A DNA stretch of 64,000 nt. It comes from Caenorhabditis remanei. Lineage: Eukaryota > Nematoda > Chromadorea > Rhabditida > Rhabditidae. This document shows, piece after piece, positions 9,001-17,499 of the stretch. The position numbers and the translations under genes were made by a program. Below the pieces are notes generated by a model. It searched no databases. It saw nothing but the letters and a program-made list of their open reading frames with translations, and had not been told where the DNA came from. Positions within the stretch are counted from its first letter, which is position 1; each line of letters starts with the position of its first letter. The stretch covers positions 19,158,001-19,222,000 of the forward strand of contig NC_071331.1 in the NCBI RefSeq assembly GCF_010183535.1, written 5' to 3'.

Positions 9001-11802
9001 CTGCGTTGTCAAACTATCAAGCAAAAATGAAGCATCAATACGATACGCATAACGCAGCGCGCGCAAAATTTTTTCAGGTAGATCAAAAGGTTTACGCTCG
9101 GGTTCAACGTGGTAACAAGTCCGAATGGGGCTTAGGGGTCGTTCGGCGACGTTATGGGAACGTGCTCTATGAAGTACAGATTGGTGATCGACTTCATCGT
9201 TGTCATGTGAATCAATTGAGACAGAGAGTTGGCGATAAGAGTAAGGAGGATGTGTTTGAAGAAACTATCTTTCCGTTGTTTTTCGGAAATACTCAAGGTG
9301 ATAGGGTAGAGACCCAGCAATCCGGGGGCCTAAGGGGTCACAGGGTGGGGCTAAATGTTTCTGATATTCCAGATACTACTCGGTTGCCGTTTTCGTCAGA
9401 TTCTGATTTTTTGTTCGGTGGAGGGACGAGAGTTGATAGCGGCAGTAGTGGACAGTCTTTGGCTCAAAGTGAAGTGAACTATGAATTGAACGTTTCGAGA
9501 GATTATGACAGAAGAGCGCAAGACTCACTACCGATTAGTACAAGTGCTACAGCTACTACTACAACAAGCACTGCCATCAGTCCGTTGCCAGACACAAGTC
9601 CACAAGCCCGACCAACTGCTGACCCAAGCCATTCTTTGCGAAGAAGCCAGAGACCCAGACGAGCTCCGAACCGCTACGACCCATGCTCCGAACCACAGCA
9701 TGGAATAAGGAATGCACGAGGATCCAGCCGTCCGGATCATCCAGCCGCTCGTGCCAGAGGAATCGCTCCAGCCTCTGCTCGTCGTGGTCAACACAATTCT
9801 TCTGCAAGGGGGGGAGGTGTTGGAAAGGCGCGTGGCCGTCCACGCTGGCAATGACGTGACGACCTTCGAATTATAGAACTAGTGAACTCTGATATTGATG
9901 ATTCTTTGGTTTAACCATACATAAAACCACCGCTCATATAAACGACTGTCTATCGATTCTTGGCTATTCTTATTCGGCTTCACGATATAATAATTTTCAC
10001 CCCAAATTCTACCTTCCAAATGCTCATTTTCTCCAATCGATCCATCCAATGCTCGAAAATAGCCACCGAATACATTTCATTTCCGTTGTAATGTTGATCT
10101 TTATTCATAAGTTCCATCCATTTCAGATCATACTCATCAGCTATATAATCAACGCCTTTCTCATCATTCATTCTGATGATTTTGTTGAAATCATACTTGA
10201 ATTCGGGGAATCTGAAAGGAGAAAGGAAATTGAGGATTGAAATAGGGAAATTTTGAACAACTCACTCTCCAAGAGGAAATCCAAATCTACTTCCAGCTGG
10301 AAATTTGAAATAATTGTTTCCGATTCCGAATGGTTCCTTCATAAACGCCAACAGTTTTTTCGAGATTTGAGGTTGGTAATACTGAAAAAAAAACGAGATA
10401 ATTATTGAAGTTTTCGGAATTTTTTAGCTCGACACAGTTTTTACAACCGCGCTCCACCGAAATGCCCTTGAAAAATGTCTCTCTTTTTCTCTGAGTCTCT
10501 CGATTTCACACACAATTTTCTTCGGTTTCGGTAGAGCGCGGTTGTAATACGCGTATCGTACTGATAGGAATGAAAATACCGATTTTGATAAGATTTTTGA
10601 ATAAAATTTGATATTTTTCCTAATTCTTTAACAGAAAATTGTAATTTTTCGAGTGAATTCGCTGTTTCCGATAATTGCGGAGTTTTCCGAGTGAAACGAA
10701 TCAATTTTCAAGAACAAAAATCGGATTTTTTGTTAAAAACAAAATATGAATGGATTTGCTTGAAAATATATGATTTTCGCGCTAAATTTCAACCAGTATA
10801 ATAGAGAAATCGCGGATTTTTCACTTTTTGAGGCTGTTAGTCATTCAAAATTCACATTTTTATCGAAAATACAAGCATTGTTATGCTTTTTTTTCTGTAT
10901 TTTCCGAATTCATTTTTGACTACTTTTACCCAGATTTTTCGACTCAAAATATGACATTTGAAGTCATTTTTGATGAATTTTTATAGCGAAAAGTTAATTT
11001 TTCAAAAAGTGATTTTTGGCATTTCCTTCGTATTTTTAGCACAAAAAGTAGAATTTCCAGTCAATTTTCTCACCTTTTTGTCACTAATCAATTTTCAAGA
11101 TTTTACGGGAATTTTCAATGAAGTTTTTCAGTCGAAAATTTGTTTGAAACGTTTTTAGATTATTTTCAGCAAAAAATAAATCGGATTTTTCGTTAATAGG
11201 GAACTTCTTTTGCTTAAAAATATAATTTTCGCGGTAAATTTCATCAAAAATAATCGAGAAACCGCGGATTTTTCGCTTCATCAAAAATAAAAGCAATTTT
11301 TGTTTTTTTTCTGTATTTTCTGTACAGTTGTTTTAGACTACGTTTTCTTACTTTTTTCGGCACAAAATGTGTCATTTTCGCTGAATTTTCATAGTGAAAA
11401 GTTAATTTTTTGAACATTTTTCTTTTTTTCAGCTCAAAACATAACAATTCCAGTCCATTTTCTCTACCTTTTTGAATTTGACCATTTTCGCGTCCTGACT
11501 AGTGGATCTCCATCGTTTTTGTCTCTGTTCGAGAGGTTCTTGTGATGTCGAACACATCTCAACCATTGATACAACTTTTCCTTCGAATTCTCCCATTACG
11601 TGTTGTGTTCTATCAGATACACTTTCATCATCATCCACATCAATTTCAGTCGGATCAAATGAGACTCCTCCTCCTCCACTTCGTCCCCCCTTCATTCCAG
11701 ATAAATCCAGATGAGCGGGACGAGAAGTGGAGGAATTTACTGTGGATTTTTCACGTCGCGGCGTTTTGACTGTTGAGAGGTGATTATATTGAAGGAAATT
11801 GG
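1..11802 (-). CDS. lin-49: LIN-49/BRPF-like bromodomain-PHD finger protein, 3' end beyond the window
   Basis: The family (human BRPF1/peregrin, C. elegans LIN-49) is a nuclear chromatin scaffold that helps maintain HOX expression. Exons in coding order: 11802-11468, 10381-10266, 10211-10013, 4657-4495, 3690-3419, 2805-2591, 2283-1908, 954-756, 436-<1; all phases agree. Exons at 10.0-10.4 kb give the Enhancer-of-polycomb-like segment ([14 protein letters not shown], then [11 protein letters not shown]). Exon 4657-4495 starts PHD finger 1 ([24 protein letters not shown]). Exons 3690-3419 and 2805-2591 give the C2HC knuckle and extended PHD finger ([36 protein letters not shown]). Exons 954-756 and 436-1 hold a diverged bromodomain ([21 protein letters not shown]) and an Arg/Ser-rich tail. 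The first coding exon is not identified: 11802 begins in mid-codon just below an acceptor. The intron 4658-10012 holds a retrotransposon. Confidence 0.88.
756..954 (-). other. lin-49: Exon with start of bromodomain (LIN-49-like gene)
   Basis: This 199-nt exon encodes the first part of the bromodomain ([26 protein letters not shown]). It is entered in phase 0 after the exon ending at 1908. It leaves in phase 1 into the exon at 436, which supplies the helix C region [18 protein letters not shown]. The asparagine in LQNCATFN lies where bromodomains keep the acetyl-lysine-contacting Asn. The domain is recognisable but diverged from vertebrate BRPF. Confidence 0.75.
1009..1712. repeat. Fold-back element in a lin-49 intron (arms about 1009-1153 and 1575-1712)
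   Basis: The two ends are imperfect inverted copies. The left arm reads GAGTGGTTGGCGCACC..., TGATCAGAAACTGAG..., GTGCCTTCGGCGCG; the right arm repeats this order on the opposite strand with a few changes. It lies in the intron between the exons ending at 1908 and starting at 954. No coding capacity is seen. It resembles a short non-autonomous DNA element. One arm recurs alone at 3855-4074. Confidence 0.7.
3855..4074. repeat. Solo arm of the 1009-1712 repeat family
   Basis: This segment matches the reverse complement of about 1490-1712 almost base for base (GGCGCACCTTTGGCGCG, then TGATCAGAAACTGAG, then the TCCTTCGGCGC and AACTAACATTAGTTAG parts). It has no facing second arm nearby. It sits in another intron of the same gene, between the exons 4657-4495 and 3690-3419. 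Confidence 0.7.
4993..5167 (+). repeat. 5' LTR of the Ty3/gypsy element
   Basis: 175 bp, starting TGTTGGAAAGG and ending CGATATAATA. It is repeated at 9818-9992 with no difference that I can see. It should contain the element's promoter, but no clear TATA box was assigned. Confidence 0.95.
5169..5180 (+). promoter_or_regulatory. Probable primer-binding site (Ty3 element)
   Basis: TGGCGATCAGGA begins one base after the 5' LTR. A TGG start complementary to a tRNA 3' CCA is the standard signal for tRNA-primed reverse transcription. The tRNA was not identified. Confidence 0.6.
5202..9854 (+). CDS. Gag-Pol polyprotein, Ty3/gypsy retrotransposon
   Basis: A single open frame of 1550 codons runs from an ATG 35 bp after the LTR to just inside the 3' LTR. 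Gag occupies about residues 1-310 and ends in a CCHC knuckle ([14 protein letters not shown], about 310-323). An aspartic protease follows (LDTGSE, about 376). Reverse transcriptase has YLDDII near 665. RNase H has ADASQYG near 814. Integrase has an HHCC zinc region (about 1042-1080) and acidic residues in [15 protein letters not shown] and AAERMVD (about 1105, 1159, 1197). A Ser/Pro/Arg-rich tail ends it. No stop or frameshift separates Gag from Pol. No envelope-like gene is present. All catalytic motifs look intact, so this copy could be active; that is inference. Confidence 0.95.
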   Translation: MGEEKLAFAKELTETLRMFREQMVASAEIQQQQMADNRRLHEEIAARAAAGSETETLENMTVQTPRARNNARLMGDLARRLPRFVFTLDEPDSFKKWFSRHELVIVEDGKDLSSREQVRLLLGALDESAFHRYVDSQREAADVYDIPFKDTVEALGRVFGSHRSLMMKRQECLQITRASGMFHDPLEYSNRISEAVLDSKLATMSTDDWSVFLFLRGLDGPGDAAAKAFLMQWAEQCERKKEKVTLALIHDEWLRFLQLKQQTKTVAASSPKQPLSVNKVEKKPVRNTSNHKTETKGHGSESQSKKEFTCFKCGEQGHCAPQCPQNSGKKKTGKRWEKKGAKKTQSVRVDNLDGNQSKSVKPSMWVNVGSQMLKFQLDTGSEITLISEKSWKAIGAPELEEVPHRIACANGTEMIVKGRVLVSFELKGVQYSEYAYVRQEFTNLIGMSWLAHSPEVREALDVVVSTVTTAVAEKDSNQLRMSLQTEFPKVFEDTLGLCTKEKAQVRTLPNVKPTFKKSRPVPYGSEKPVEAELKRLENMGVIERISHSDWASPTVVVRKKDSGKVRICADFKSSGLNTALQDEYHPLPTSEDIFGKLKGKIFSQIDLKDAYLQIELDPEAQKLAVINTHLGLFKYKRMPFGLKPAPAIFQKVVDKLTNGLPGVASYLDDIIVSAETMHEHEHILKLLFARLEEYGLKVSLEKCAFAKSEIKFLGFIVNGNGRKPDPQKTEVIRGMESPKNQKQLASFLGAICFYSRFVPKLSDLRGPLDRLMKQDVDWKWTNIEQNAFDRLKNSVADATMLSHFKEDWKIVIAADASQYGIGGVLSHINPEGQEVPIAHFARSLTETEKRYSQIEKEGLALVYTVKKCHKFVFGRKFSLQTDHKPLLAIFGDNKDLPVHSQNRLVRWAITLLSYNFDISYVSTAKFAKADWLSRMIQNYPRDENDVVIAEIRNEDDFEDEFPKAELYPVTAEDIRAASETDPEVSTVMKLVRHDSWKPKPQSDVEKYWHRYKDRLKILQHCLLLDDRVVVPRKLQTAVLSQLHEGHSGIIKMKQKARAFVFWRGLDREVERIVQHCSSCQEQAKMPIVAPLNPWPAPEKPWIRTHVDYAGPVDGNYLLVVVDGLSKYAEVKMTKSISAVSTVDLMEEIFCVHGFPELIMSDNGSQFTSALFKSMCKNHGIQHTTTATYYPRSNGAAERMVDTLKRGLTKLKGTGSITKQLLSRFLFYYRNTPHAALNGRTPAEIHFNRAIRTTMSLLLPRAENHQKAALSNYQAKMKHQYDTHNAARAKFFQVDQKVYARVQRGNKSEWGLGVVRRRYGNVLYEVQIGDRLHRCHVNQLRQRVGDKSKEDVFEETIFPLFFGNTQGDRVETQQSGGLRGHRVGLNVSDIPDTTRLPFSSDSDFLFGGGTRVDSGSSGQSLAQSEVNYELNVSRDYDRRAQDSLPISTSATATTTTSTAISPLPDTSPQARPTADPSHSLRRSQRPRRAPNRYDPCSEPQHGIRNARGSSRPDHPAARARGIAPASARRGQHNSSARGGGVGKARGRPRWQ
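9806..9817 (+). promoter_or_regulatory. Polypurine tract (Ty3 element)
   Basis: AAGGGGGGGAGG ends directly at the 3' LTR, where plus-strand priming is expected. It overlaps the last codons of the polyprotein frame. Confidence 0.85.
9818..9992 (+). repeat. 3' LTR of the Ty3/gypsy element
   Basis: Second copy of the 175-bp LTR, identical by eye to 4993-5167. It is followed by the ATTTT target duplication at 9993-9997. The gag-pol stop codon lies within its first bases. Confidence 0.95.
10424..10566. repeat. Short inverted-repeat element, family copy 1
   Basis: The ends carry facing arms: ACAACCGCGCTCCACCGAA on the left and GGTAGAGCGCGGTTGT on the right, around a core with TCTGAGTCTCTCGATTTC. 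Related copies lie at 23689-23832 and 58253-58393. It is in the lin-49 intron next to exon 10381-10266. No ORF; probably a MITE. Confidence 0.7.
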
Positions 11803-11949
11803 CTGAAAATATGAACAATGAGAAAAAAAACGAAAAAATCTTAAAAAAGCGAGAGAACGGACAAACGGAAACACAGAGTTCGATGGGAAATCAGTATGGC
11901 TACAGACATCTGGACGAAACAGACACACAGAAAGAATGTAGAATCGTAT

Positions 11950-12085
11950 TTTTCCAAAAAATGCTCAAAAATTGGCTAAAATGATCAAAATTGGCTAAAA
12001 ATGGTCATTAATAGGCTAAAATTGGTCAAAAATGGCCGAAAATTGACTAAAAATGGTCATTAATAGGCTAAAAATGCTCAAAAAT
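11950..12085. repeat. Short degenerate tandem repeat
   Basis: Units of the form AAAATGGTCATTAATAGGCT and AAAAATTGGCTAAAATG recur several times. This is local AT-rich slippage-type repetition upstream of the first identified lin-49-like exon, with no coding signal. Confidence 0.6.
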
Positions 12086-12825
12086 AGTGGTCCAAATATC
12101 AAAATTTCAAAAAATGATAGAAAATTGAGACTAAAACGATATATTTCAACAAAAAACAGAGAAAAAACGCTGAAATTCTCCAATTTTTTGACCGAAATCA
12201 AATTTTTTCGACACTGAAAACGCGCCGAAGGTTCCCCAGCACGTTTCAAAGTTTTGAAGCAAAAATTTAGAAGAAAAGATTATGGATATCGGGACAAAAG
12301 GATAGCCATACAGATCTTTAAATCTTCATATTCGCTCCAAAAATTGCAGTTTCAGTGTGAAAATTTTGTAAAAAGTGAAATTCTGGATAAACCTACACAC
12401 AGAAAGACTAAATTTATTAGTTTTTGAGTTAAAAAACCCGCTTTTGTGCACAAAAATCTCAGTTTCAGATGAACAAATATCTAAAAATTCATCAGAAAAT
12501 CAATCGAATCAATTGATCTAACAGGTAACAAATCGATTTTCAGCTACCGGTTTCCCCACTCCAAACCTCCGCAAAAATCAATATTTCGTCCTTTAAAAAT
12601 GTTCGAAAATCACATGAAAAGGACGAAAACAAGCATCCATCGCCGAAGAAGAAAAAACACTGACTTTTTCTTTTTTGTCTCTCTCGTCGCTCGCTCATAA
12701 TACATACACTCAACGCCATTTCAACAGAAGTGAGAAGTGAGAGACGCGAGAGTGTGTGGATAGGATGGAGAGAGTGCGAGACGACGAGAGACACGAGATA
12801 GTATTCGAGAAGAAGAGACGCAGAG

Positions 12826-12829
<4 letters not shown>

Positions 12830-12865
<36 letters not shown>
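12830..12865. repeat. (GA)n microsatellite
   Basis: An uninterrupted GA dinucleotide run of about 34 bp inside a longer purine-rich stretch (about 12720-13120). GA tracts are common in nematode promoters. This one sits upstream of the lin-49-like gene, but no regulatory role is shown. Confidence 0.9.
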
Positions 12866-12868
<3 letters not shown>

Positions 12869-13232
12869 CGGAACGATTCGCAACACGTCAGTTCAAAGAG
12901 GGGGAAACTCCAATGGAAGGAAAAAGATGAATCAGACGATGACGAGAGAGTGTGTGGGATGGAGAGACGGTGCATACCAATACACACATGTTCGATGTGT
13001 TCTCCATATATTGAAAGGTGTAGAGAAAGAGAGGTCATACGATTTTCGATTTTCATCGAAAAACGAGAAAGACAATGAGGGAAAGCGGAAGATAGGTGTA
13101 GTGGGAGAGACTAGGTGGTAGGGGGGTCTGATAACCGAGGGGAAACTAAAAAGACTGAAAAGCCGAAAGCTCGTAAACTGGTCAAAATAGACCTTCTGCA
13201 CGCAACGACCGCATATGATAGAATCTGAAAAC

Positions 13233-13690
13233 CATACTTGCAAATCGACACGGACCGGCGCGTAACTCGCTTAAAACTCAATACAATGAGCTGAAAAGTA
13301 TATCAAAATGTAGATCTTGGCGAGTCCTACGTCTGCATCCAACTACCGGCCGGATAGCTATTCGTTAATGTGCCGCGGGCCGTGCTAGAAAGCCTTTTTT
13401 GCATACTTGCAAACCGGGCCGGCTCGTAACTCGATTCAAACTCAATATTATGAGCTGAAAAATATACCAAAATGTAGATCTCGACGAGTTCTATGTCCGT
13501 GACCTACTACGGGCCGGGTGGCTATCCGTTAATATGTCGCGGGCCGGGAAAAAGTGCAAAAAAAAACGCGAAAATGGCCAAAAAAGCCATTCTAGCCCGG
13601 CCCGCGGCACATTAACGAATAGCCATCCGGCCCGTAGTAGGACACAGACATAGAACTCGTCAAGATCTACATTTCCTTAAATATCGGCCT
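13233..13690. repeat. GC-rich dispersed repeat, two direct units and one inverted unit
   Basis: Units at about 13233-13395 and 13403-13555 share the order CGTAACTCG, CTCAATA..ATGAGCTGAAAA, AAAATGTAGATCT, ACGGGCCG, GCTAT(T/C)CGTTAAT and GCGGGCCG. A third unit, inverted, lies at about 13585-13685 (CGGCCCGCGGCACATTAACG...). The GC-rich ends stand out from the AT-rich surroundings. No ORF; probably a non-autonomous DNA element. Confidence 0.7.
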
Positions 13691-15464
13691 TAAATATCTT
13701 GAATCAGTCTAGTATTACCTAGATCTAACGTGCGACGATCACAATCAAAAAAGCCTAAAAACAAGCCTGAAAAGACTCGAAAATAACATTGAATATTCAA
13801 AAATCTGAAACTTGTGCTGGAAAAAGGCATGAAACTGCTTTTTTTTGATTTTGAAAGCTCAGAAACGATTTTAGACTGATAGTGAGCAAGATCAGAATAA
13901 TTCCGATTAACTTCAGCTCCAAAATGTCTGAAAATTTTTCGAGGCCCGGGCTTAACAAACTCTTTTCTTTTAAATTTTTATCGAAAATGCGAAAAAAATT
14001 TTTGATGGTTTCTCAAAAATTTTTCTAATTCTGAATCATAGTCAAAAATTTGACTTTTTCGAGAAAAAATTTAGAAAAAATGAATTTTGGCGCCTATTAT
14101 CCGGCCTGGGTCATAGTCTAATCATTGAGAAAAATTGGACTCTTCTATTCCAAAATTAGCCTGCCAAATTCGCAAAATAAGAGCTTATCTTGAATTCTAG
14201 AATACACCAAAAACCGTCGATCACATAACAAAGCTTACACGATCTCTGAGACATCAAATTTTTCGCAAAAACACAGTCAAAACTACTTGTTTGTGAACTC
14301 AGAAGCTCTTTCTCCATTCGACAAATGAGAAATTCAATTTTAAAAATTCAAAACTTTTTCTAGTTTTTCAAATTCTGAGAAAAAAAAAACAAAAGATGAC
14401 GAAAACAAATCAGAAAAGGAGGAGTGCCCTTTCCTCTCACTGAATTCCATGAAAAAAGAAAAAACATCGATACGATTCAACGAGACCCCCTTTTTCTTGC
14501 TTTCTCTCGACAAAAAAAATGGAAAACACATTGGTGTGTTTCTTCACTTTTTAACTCATGATGACGGATGGTTGGAGGAAGAAAAAAGAGGACAAGAAAT
14601 CGGAGAAAATAAAAAAAGGAGGAATGAAAAGAGTGCGGAAAAGTCTATAATTATAATTATGAAAAATGAAAGATAAAAAAATCTGAAGTAAAATTTACTG
14701 AATATTCTGTTTCTAGTATCGAAAAGATGATGAAAAAGACCTCAAAACTGGAAAATTTCTGAAAAAAAAACTACGACTAGGGAAGGTTTGCACCAAAATT
14801 TGGCGATAATTCGATTTCTGGAGCTCAATAGGATCTTAAAGTTACAGGATTGGATTTTAAACTGAAATTTACCATGAATTGTTCCAGGAAAATCAAAGCT
14901 TTTAATGATATAACTGAAAATTTTGAAAATTTCTGAGGATACATGTGTCAAATTCATAGTAATCTCCGATTTTATAGTCGAATTTTTAAAAGAAAATTAG
15001 CCGAATGTTGAAATTGTCTTCAATCACCAAAATGCGAACACAATTGTTGAAAATCCAAAAGTTTGCAAATGCCCTCAATTTTTACAAACTAAGAATTAAC
15101 TTCAATGCGAAAAGCCTGCAAAATCGAATTATATAAGAAACATTTCAAAAATAGCACTTTTTCCACATTTCCAAGCGACTCAAGTTGAATTTAAAAACTC
15201 TGCAGCTTTCTGATTATACAAAAACCAAAAACAATCACAAGAACAATTTAAAACATGAAAAAATTGCAGAATGCTGAAAAACACTAGTTTCTACATGATT
15301 TCACATATTTCAGCATATTTTTGGGCATAAATTCAATGAAATAAACCAAAAAGTAGTCAAAAAACACGAAAACTACCTCAGAAACGCGAAAAAATGACGA
15401 AAAACCGAAGAAAATTGAGCAGAATCTGAATCGCCGCTATTTTTTTTTCAATTTCCTCTTTGTA

Positions 15465-15505
15465 CAATAGAGCGCGTTTGCTCAATTTTTTCTCTGCGTC
15501 TCCCC
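15465..15505 (+). promoter_or_regulatory. Probable core promoter motifs of the histone-fold gene
   Basis: AGAGCGCGTTTGC is followed by a T-rich stretch and CTGCGTCTC, then more T-blocks. CTGCGTCT-type and T-block motifs are reported near start sites of broadly expressed C. elegans genes. The motifs lie about 120-160 bp before the gene's splice acceptor. The assignment is by pattern and position only. Confidence 0.4.
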
Positions 15506-15642
15506 AAATTCTATACTCTCTTCCCTTCTTCTATCATTTTATTTTTCATTTTTCTAGATTTTTTCCTCATTTCTGCTCGTTTTTCTTCAATTTTTCAAAA
15601 ATTCATCTTCAAAAATTATTTTGCAGCAAGAAAAACGCAAAA

Positions 15643-16431
15643 ATGATGTCATCTGGCCCATTGGATCCAACAGATGTCACTTTATTCAGCTCGTACCCTG
15701 AACCAATCATCGTTCCACTGGATTTCGTCGAGAAACAAACAAAAGCAGCGAGAGATGACTTGGGAATTGATGAAAGTGGAATGTATATCATGTCGAAAGC
15801 ATTGGTGAGCTGGAAATCGCAAAGAATTCGTTGAAAATCAAGAATACCTGAAGTCCAAGCGGAAAAACTAAAAATTTACCAAAATTGTTATTTTTACAGC
15901 TGTAAAAGCTAAAAAATAGCCTAATTATTGTTAAAATTAGATGTTTTTTTAATTGCAGATAATAGATTTTATTAAACTTCTGCTGAAAATGCATTTTTCA
16001 GTTTTCCCTTGAAATTTTTCGTTCTTTTCCATTTTTAGTTCAAAAACATGATGAAAAAGCTGAAAATTCGAATAAAAACAATCGAGAAACTTCAAAAATA
16101 GCTTAAAATGACGATTTTTAACAAAAAGTCGCGAAAAAACAATTTTTTTCATTTCTAGCTTAAAAATCATGTTTTCAGGAAGAATTCATGCGACAAATCA
16201 TGCGAGAATCGACTCAAAATGGTGCCTTTGAGCTCGACTACGACTCACTTGCCAAATATTTCTCGAATTCCGAATTCAAAGCGTTGGAAGGTAGATTTTG
16301 TGTAAAAAACCACGCATTTTTGTTTGAAACTCATCATAATTTATTTTCTTCCAGAATTCTTCCCTGAACGAGTCAAATACGGCGACGTAATTGATGAAAT
16401 GCATATGAATGGACAATCATCGAGTAGCTGA
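15643..16431 (+). CDS. Small histone-fold protein (CHRAC15/POLE4/NF-Y type)
   Basis: Three exons, 15643-15804, 16179-16290 and 16355-16431, give 351 nt and 116 residues. The start was chosen because a TTTTGCAG acceptor ends 16 bp upstream, a likely trans-splice site. Residues about 24-90 read like the histone fold of DNA-polymerase-epsilon/CHRAC small subunits: IIVPLDFVEKQTKAARDD, then MYIMSKALEEFMRQIM, then DYDSLAKYFSN and FFPERV. Such proteins act as dimers on DNA in the nucleus. The partner and exact orthologue cannot be named from sequence; family placement is moderate. Confidence 0.8.
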
Positions 16432-16634
16432 TAGAATTCTCTTGTTTTCTTTCTATTTTTCATAATTTAACATGTATTTCTGATGATTTTACACTTGCTA
16501 ACAATATTTTGATCTCGGTTTTCAGTAAAGAAAATGGCACAATTTTTATTTTTAGAAGCAAAAGCAGTGATCATCTCACATTGTTTTCGAAATCGAAGCA
16601 TTTTCTTCCAATTTGTAAACTGCAAAAAAGAAAC

Positions 16635-16706
16635 TTCCCATGCCGGGAATCGAACCCGGGCCGCGTGGGTGAAAACCACGAATCCTAACCACTAGACCAC
16701 ATGGGA
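16635..16706 (-). tRNA. tRNA-Glu (UUC)
   Basis: 72 nt on the minus strand. The acceptor stem TCCCATG pairs with CATGGGA, the anticodon is TTC in GGTTTTCACC, the B box is GGTTCGATTCC, and the discriminator is A. It is followed by a T6 run that would end RNA polymerase III transcription. The sequence is identical to the plus-strand gene at 16987-17058. Confidence 0.97.
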
Positions 16707-16986
16707 GGACGGGAAAGAGGAGACAGAGAGGCGTACACATTACCGAGATGAAGAGTATGCACCTGGCAGTTGAGATGTAGAAGATATTATAGGTTCACTC
16801 TGAAACGGTATACCATAAGTTCAGAGAAATCATTTTTACCCACTATTTCATCTCTTCTTGTTCTAGTTTATTTTCAGACTCGCAATATCCTAGAGTCTGA
16901 AAAACAGCCACTTGAAGTAAACAGTGTTCCTCCGGCACCCACTCCCGCAGTAATGTGTACACCTCTTTACCCCATCTTTTCCGTCC

Positions 16987-17058
16987 TCCCATGTGGTCTA
17001 GTGGTTAGGATTCGTGGTTTTCACCCACGCGGCCCGGGTTCGATTCCCGGCATGGGAA
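16987..17058 (+). tRNA. tRNA-Glu (UUC)
   Basis: 72 nt, identical to the minus-strand tRNA 280 bp away, with the same TTC anticodon, A/B boxes and downstream GTTTCTTTTTT terminator. The two are transcribed divergently, so they form an inverted duplication with a short unrelated spacer. Confidence 0.97.
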
Positions 17059-17499
17059 GTTTCTTTTTTGAATTTCTTTTCTAGAAGTTGGGAGCGAGAA
17101 GAAATTTGCAATGGCCAGCAACACGATAATTCAATCGTAATCTATGCAAAAGCGCTTTGTTGAGACTACATTTCGGTAATATTATTTGACGCCTATTTAA
17201 ATTGCAATTTTTTGATTTATTTTGTTTTTTCAAAAAATTGGCCTTTCTCGATTATATTTCTCATTAAAACTATTTCTTGACAAAGTTTTTCAGTTAAAAA
17301 AAAATTAGGTAAGCGTTTTTTCTCAAAAGAGCGCGTTTGCATAGGTTCACTTTGAATTATCGTGCAGCAATGATGTACTATCTGCAATTCCTGCTGTAAA
17401 ACAAGTCAAACAGTTGGTACAGTAATTTTTCAGGCATAACAAAACAATTTTTATACACATTCACAGTAATATATTACACAAATAACACGAAAAAATCAA

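Larger units (their letters stand above)
4993..9992 (+). mobile_element. Complete Ty3/gypsy (Metaviridae) LTR retrotransposon
   Basis: A 5.0-kb element with 175-bp LTRs that look identical, a primer-binding site, one long gag-pol frame and a polypurine tract. It is flanked by the 5-bp direct repeat ATTTT (4988-4992 and 9993-9997). It inserted antisense in a lin-49 intron close to the splice donor at 10011-10012. An uninterrupted frame and identical LTRs indicate recent insertion. LTRs begin TG but end TA rather than CA. Confidence 0.95.
11803..15464. other. Intergenic region between lin-49-like and histone-fold genes
   Basis: About 3.7 kb between divergently transcribed genes. It must hold the lin-49-like promoter and unidentified 5' exon(s) on the minus strand. 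I see AT-rich DNA, a (GA)n tract, a GC-rich repeat cluster at 13233-13690 and no convincing coding exon. The Arg/Glu-rich and Ser/Leu-rich frames near 12.8-13.1 kb are by-products of the GA repeat. Confidence 0.55.

Noticed and set aside
5183..9851. Many antisense frames of 60-180 codons inside the Ty3 polyprotein
   Set aside because: Shadows of the long gag-pol frame; none shows a domain or a start and splice context of its own.
12756..13121. Arg/Glu-rich open frame on the + strand and Ser/Leu-rich frames opposite
   Set aside because: They come from the (GA)n tract and purine-rich flanks, with no splice signals or recognisable protein features.
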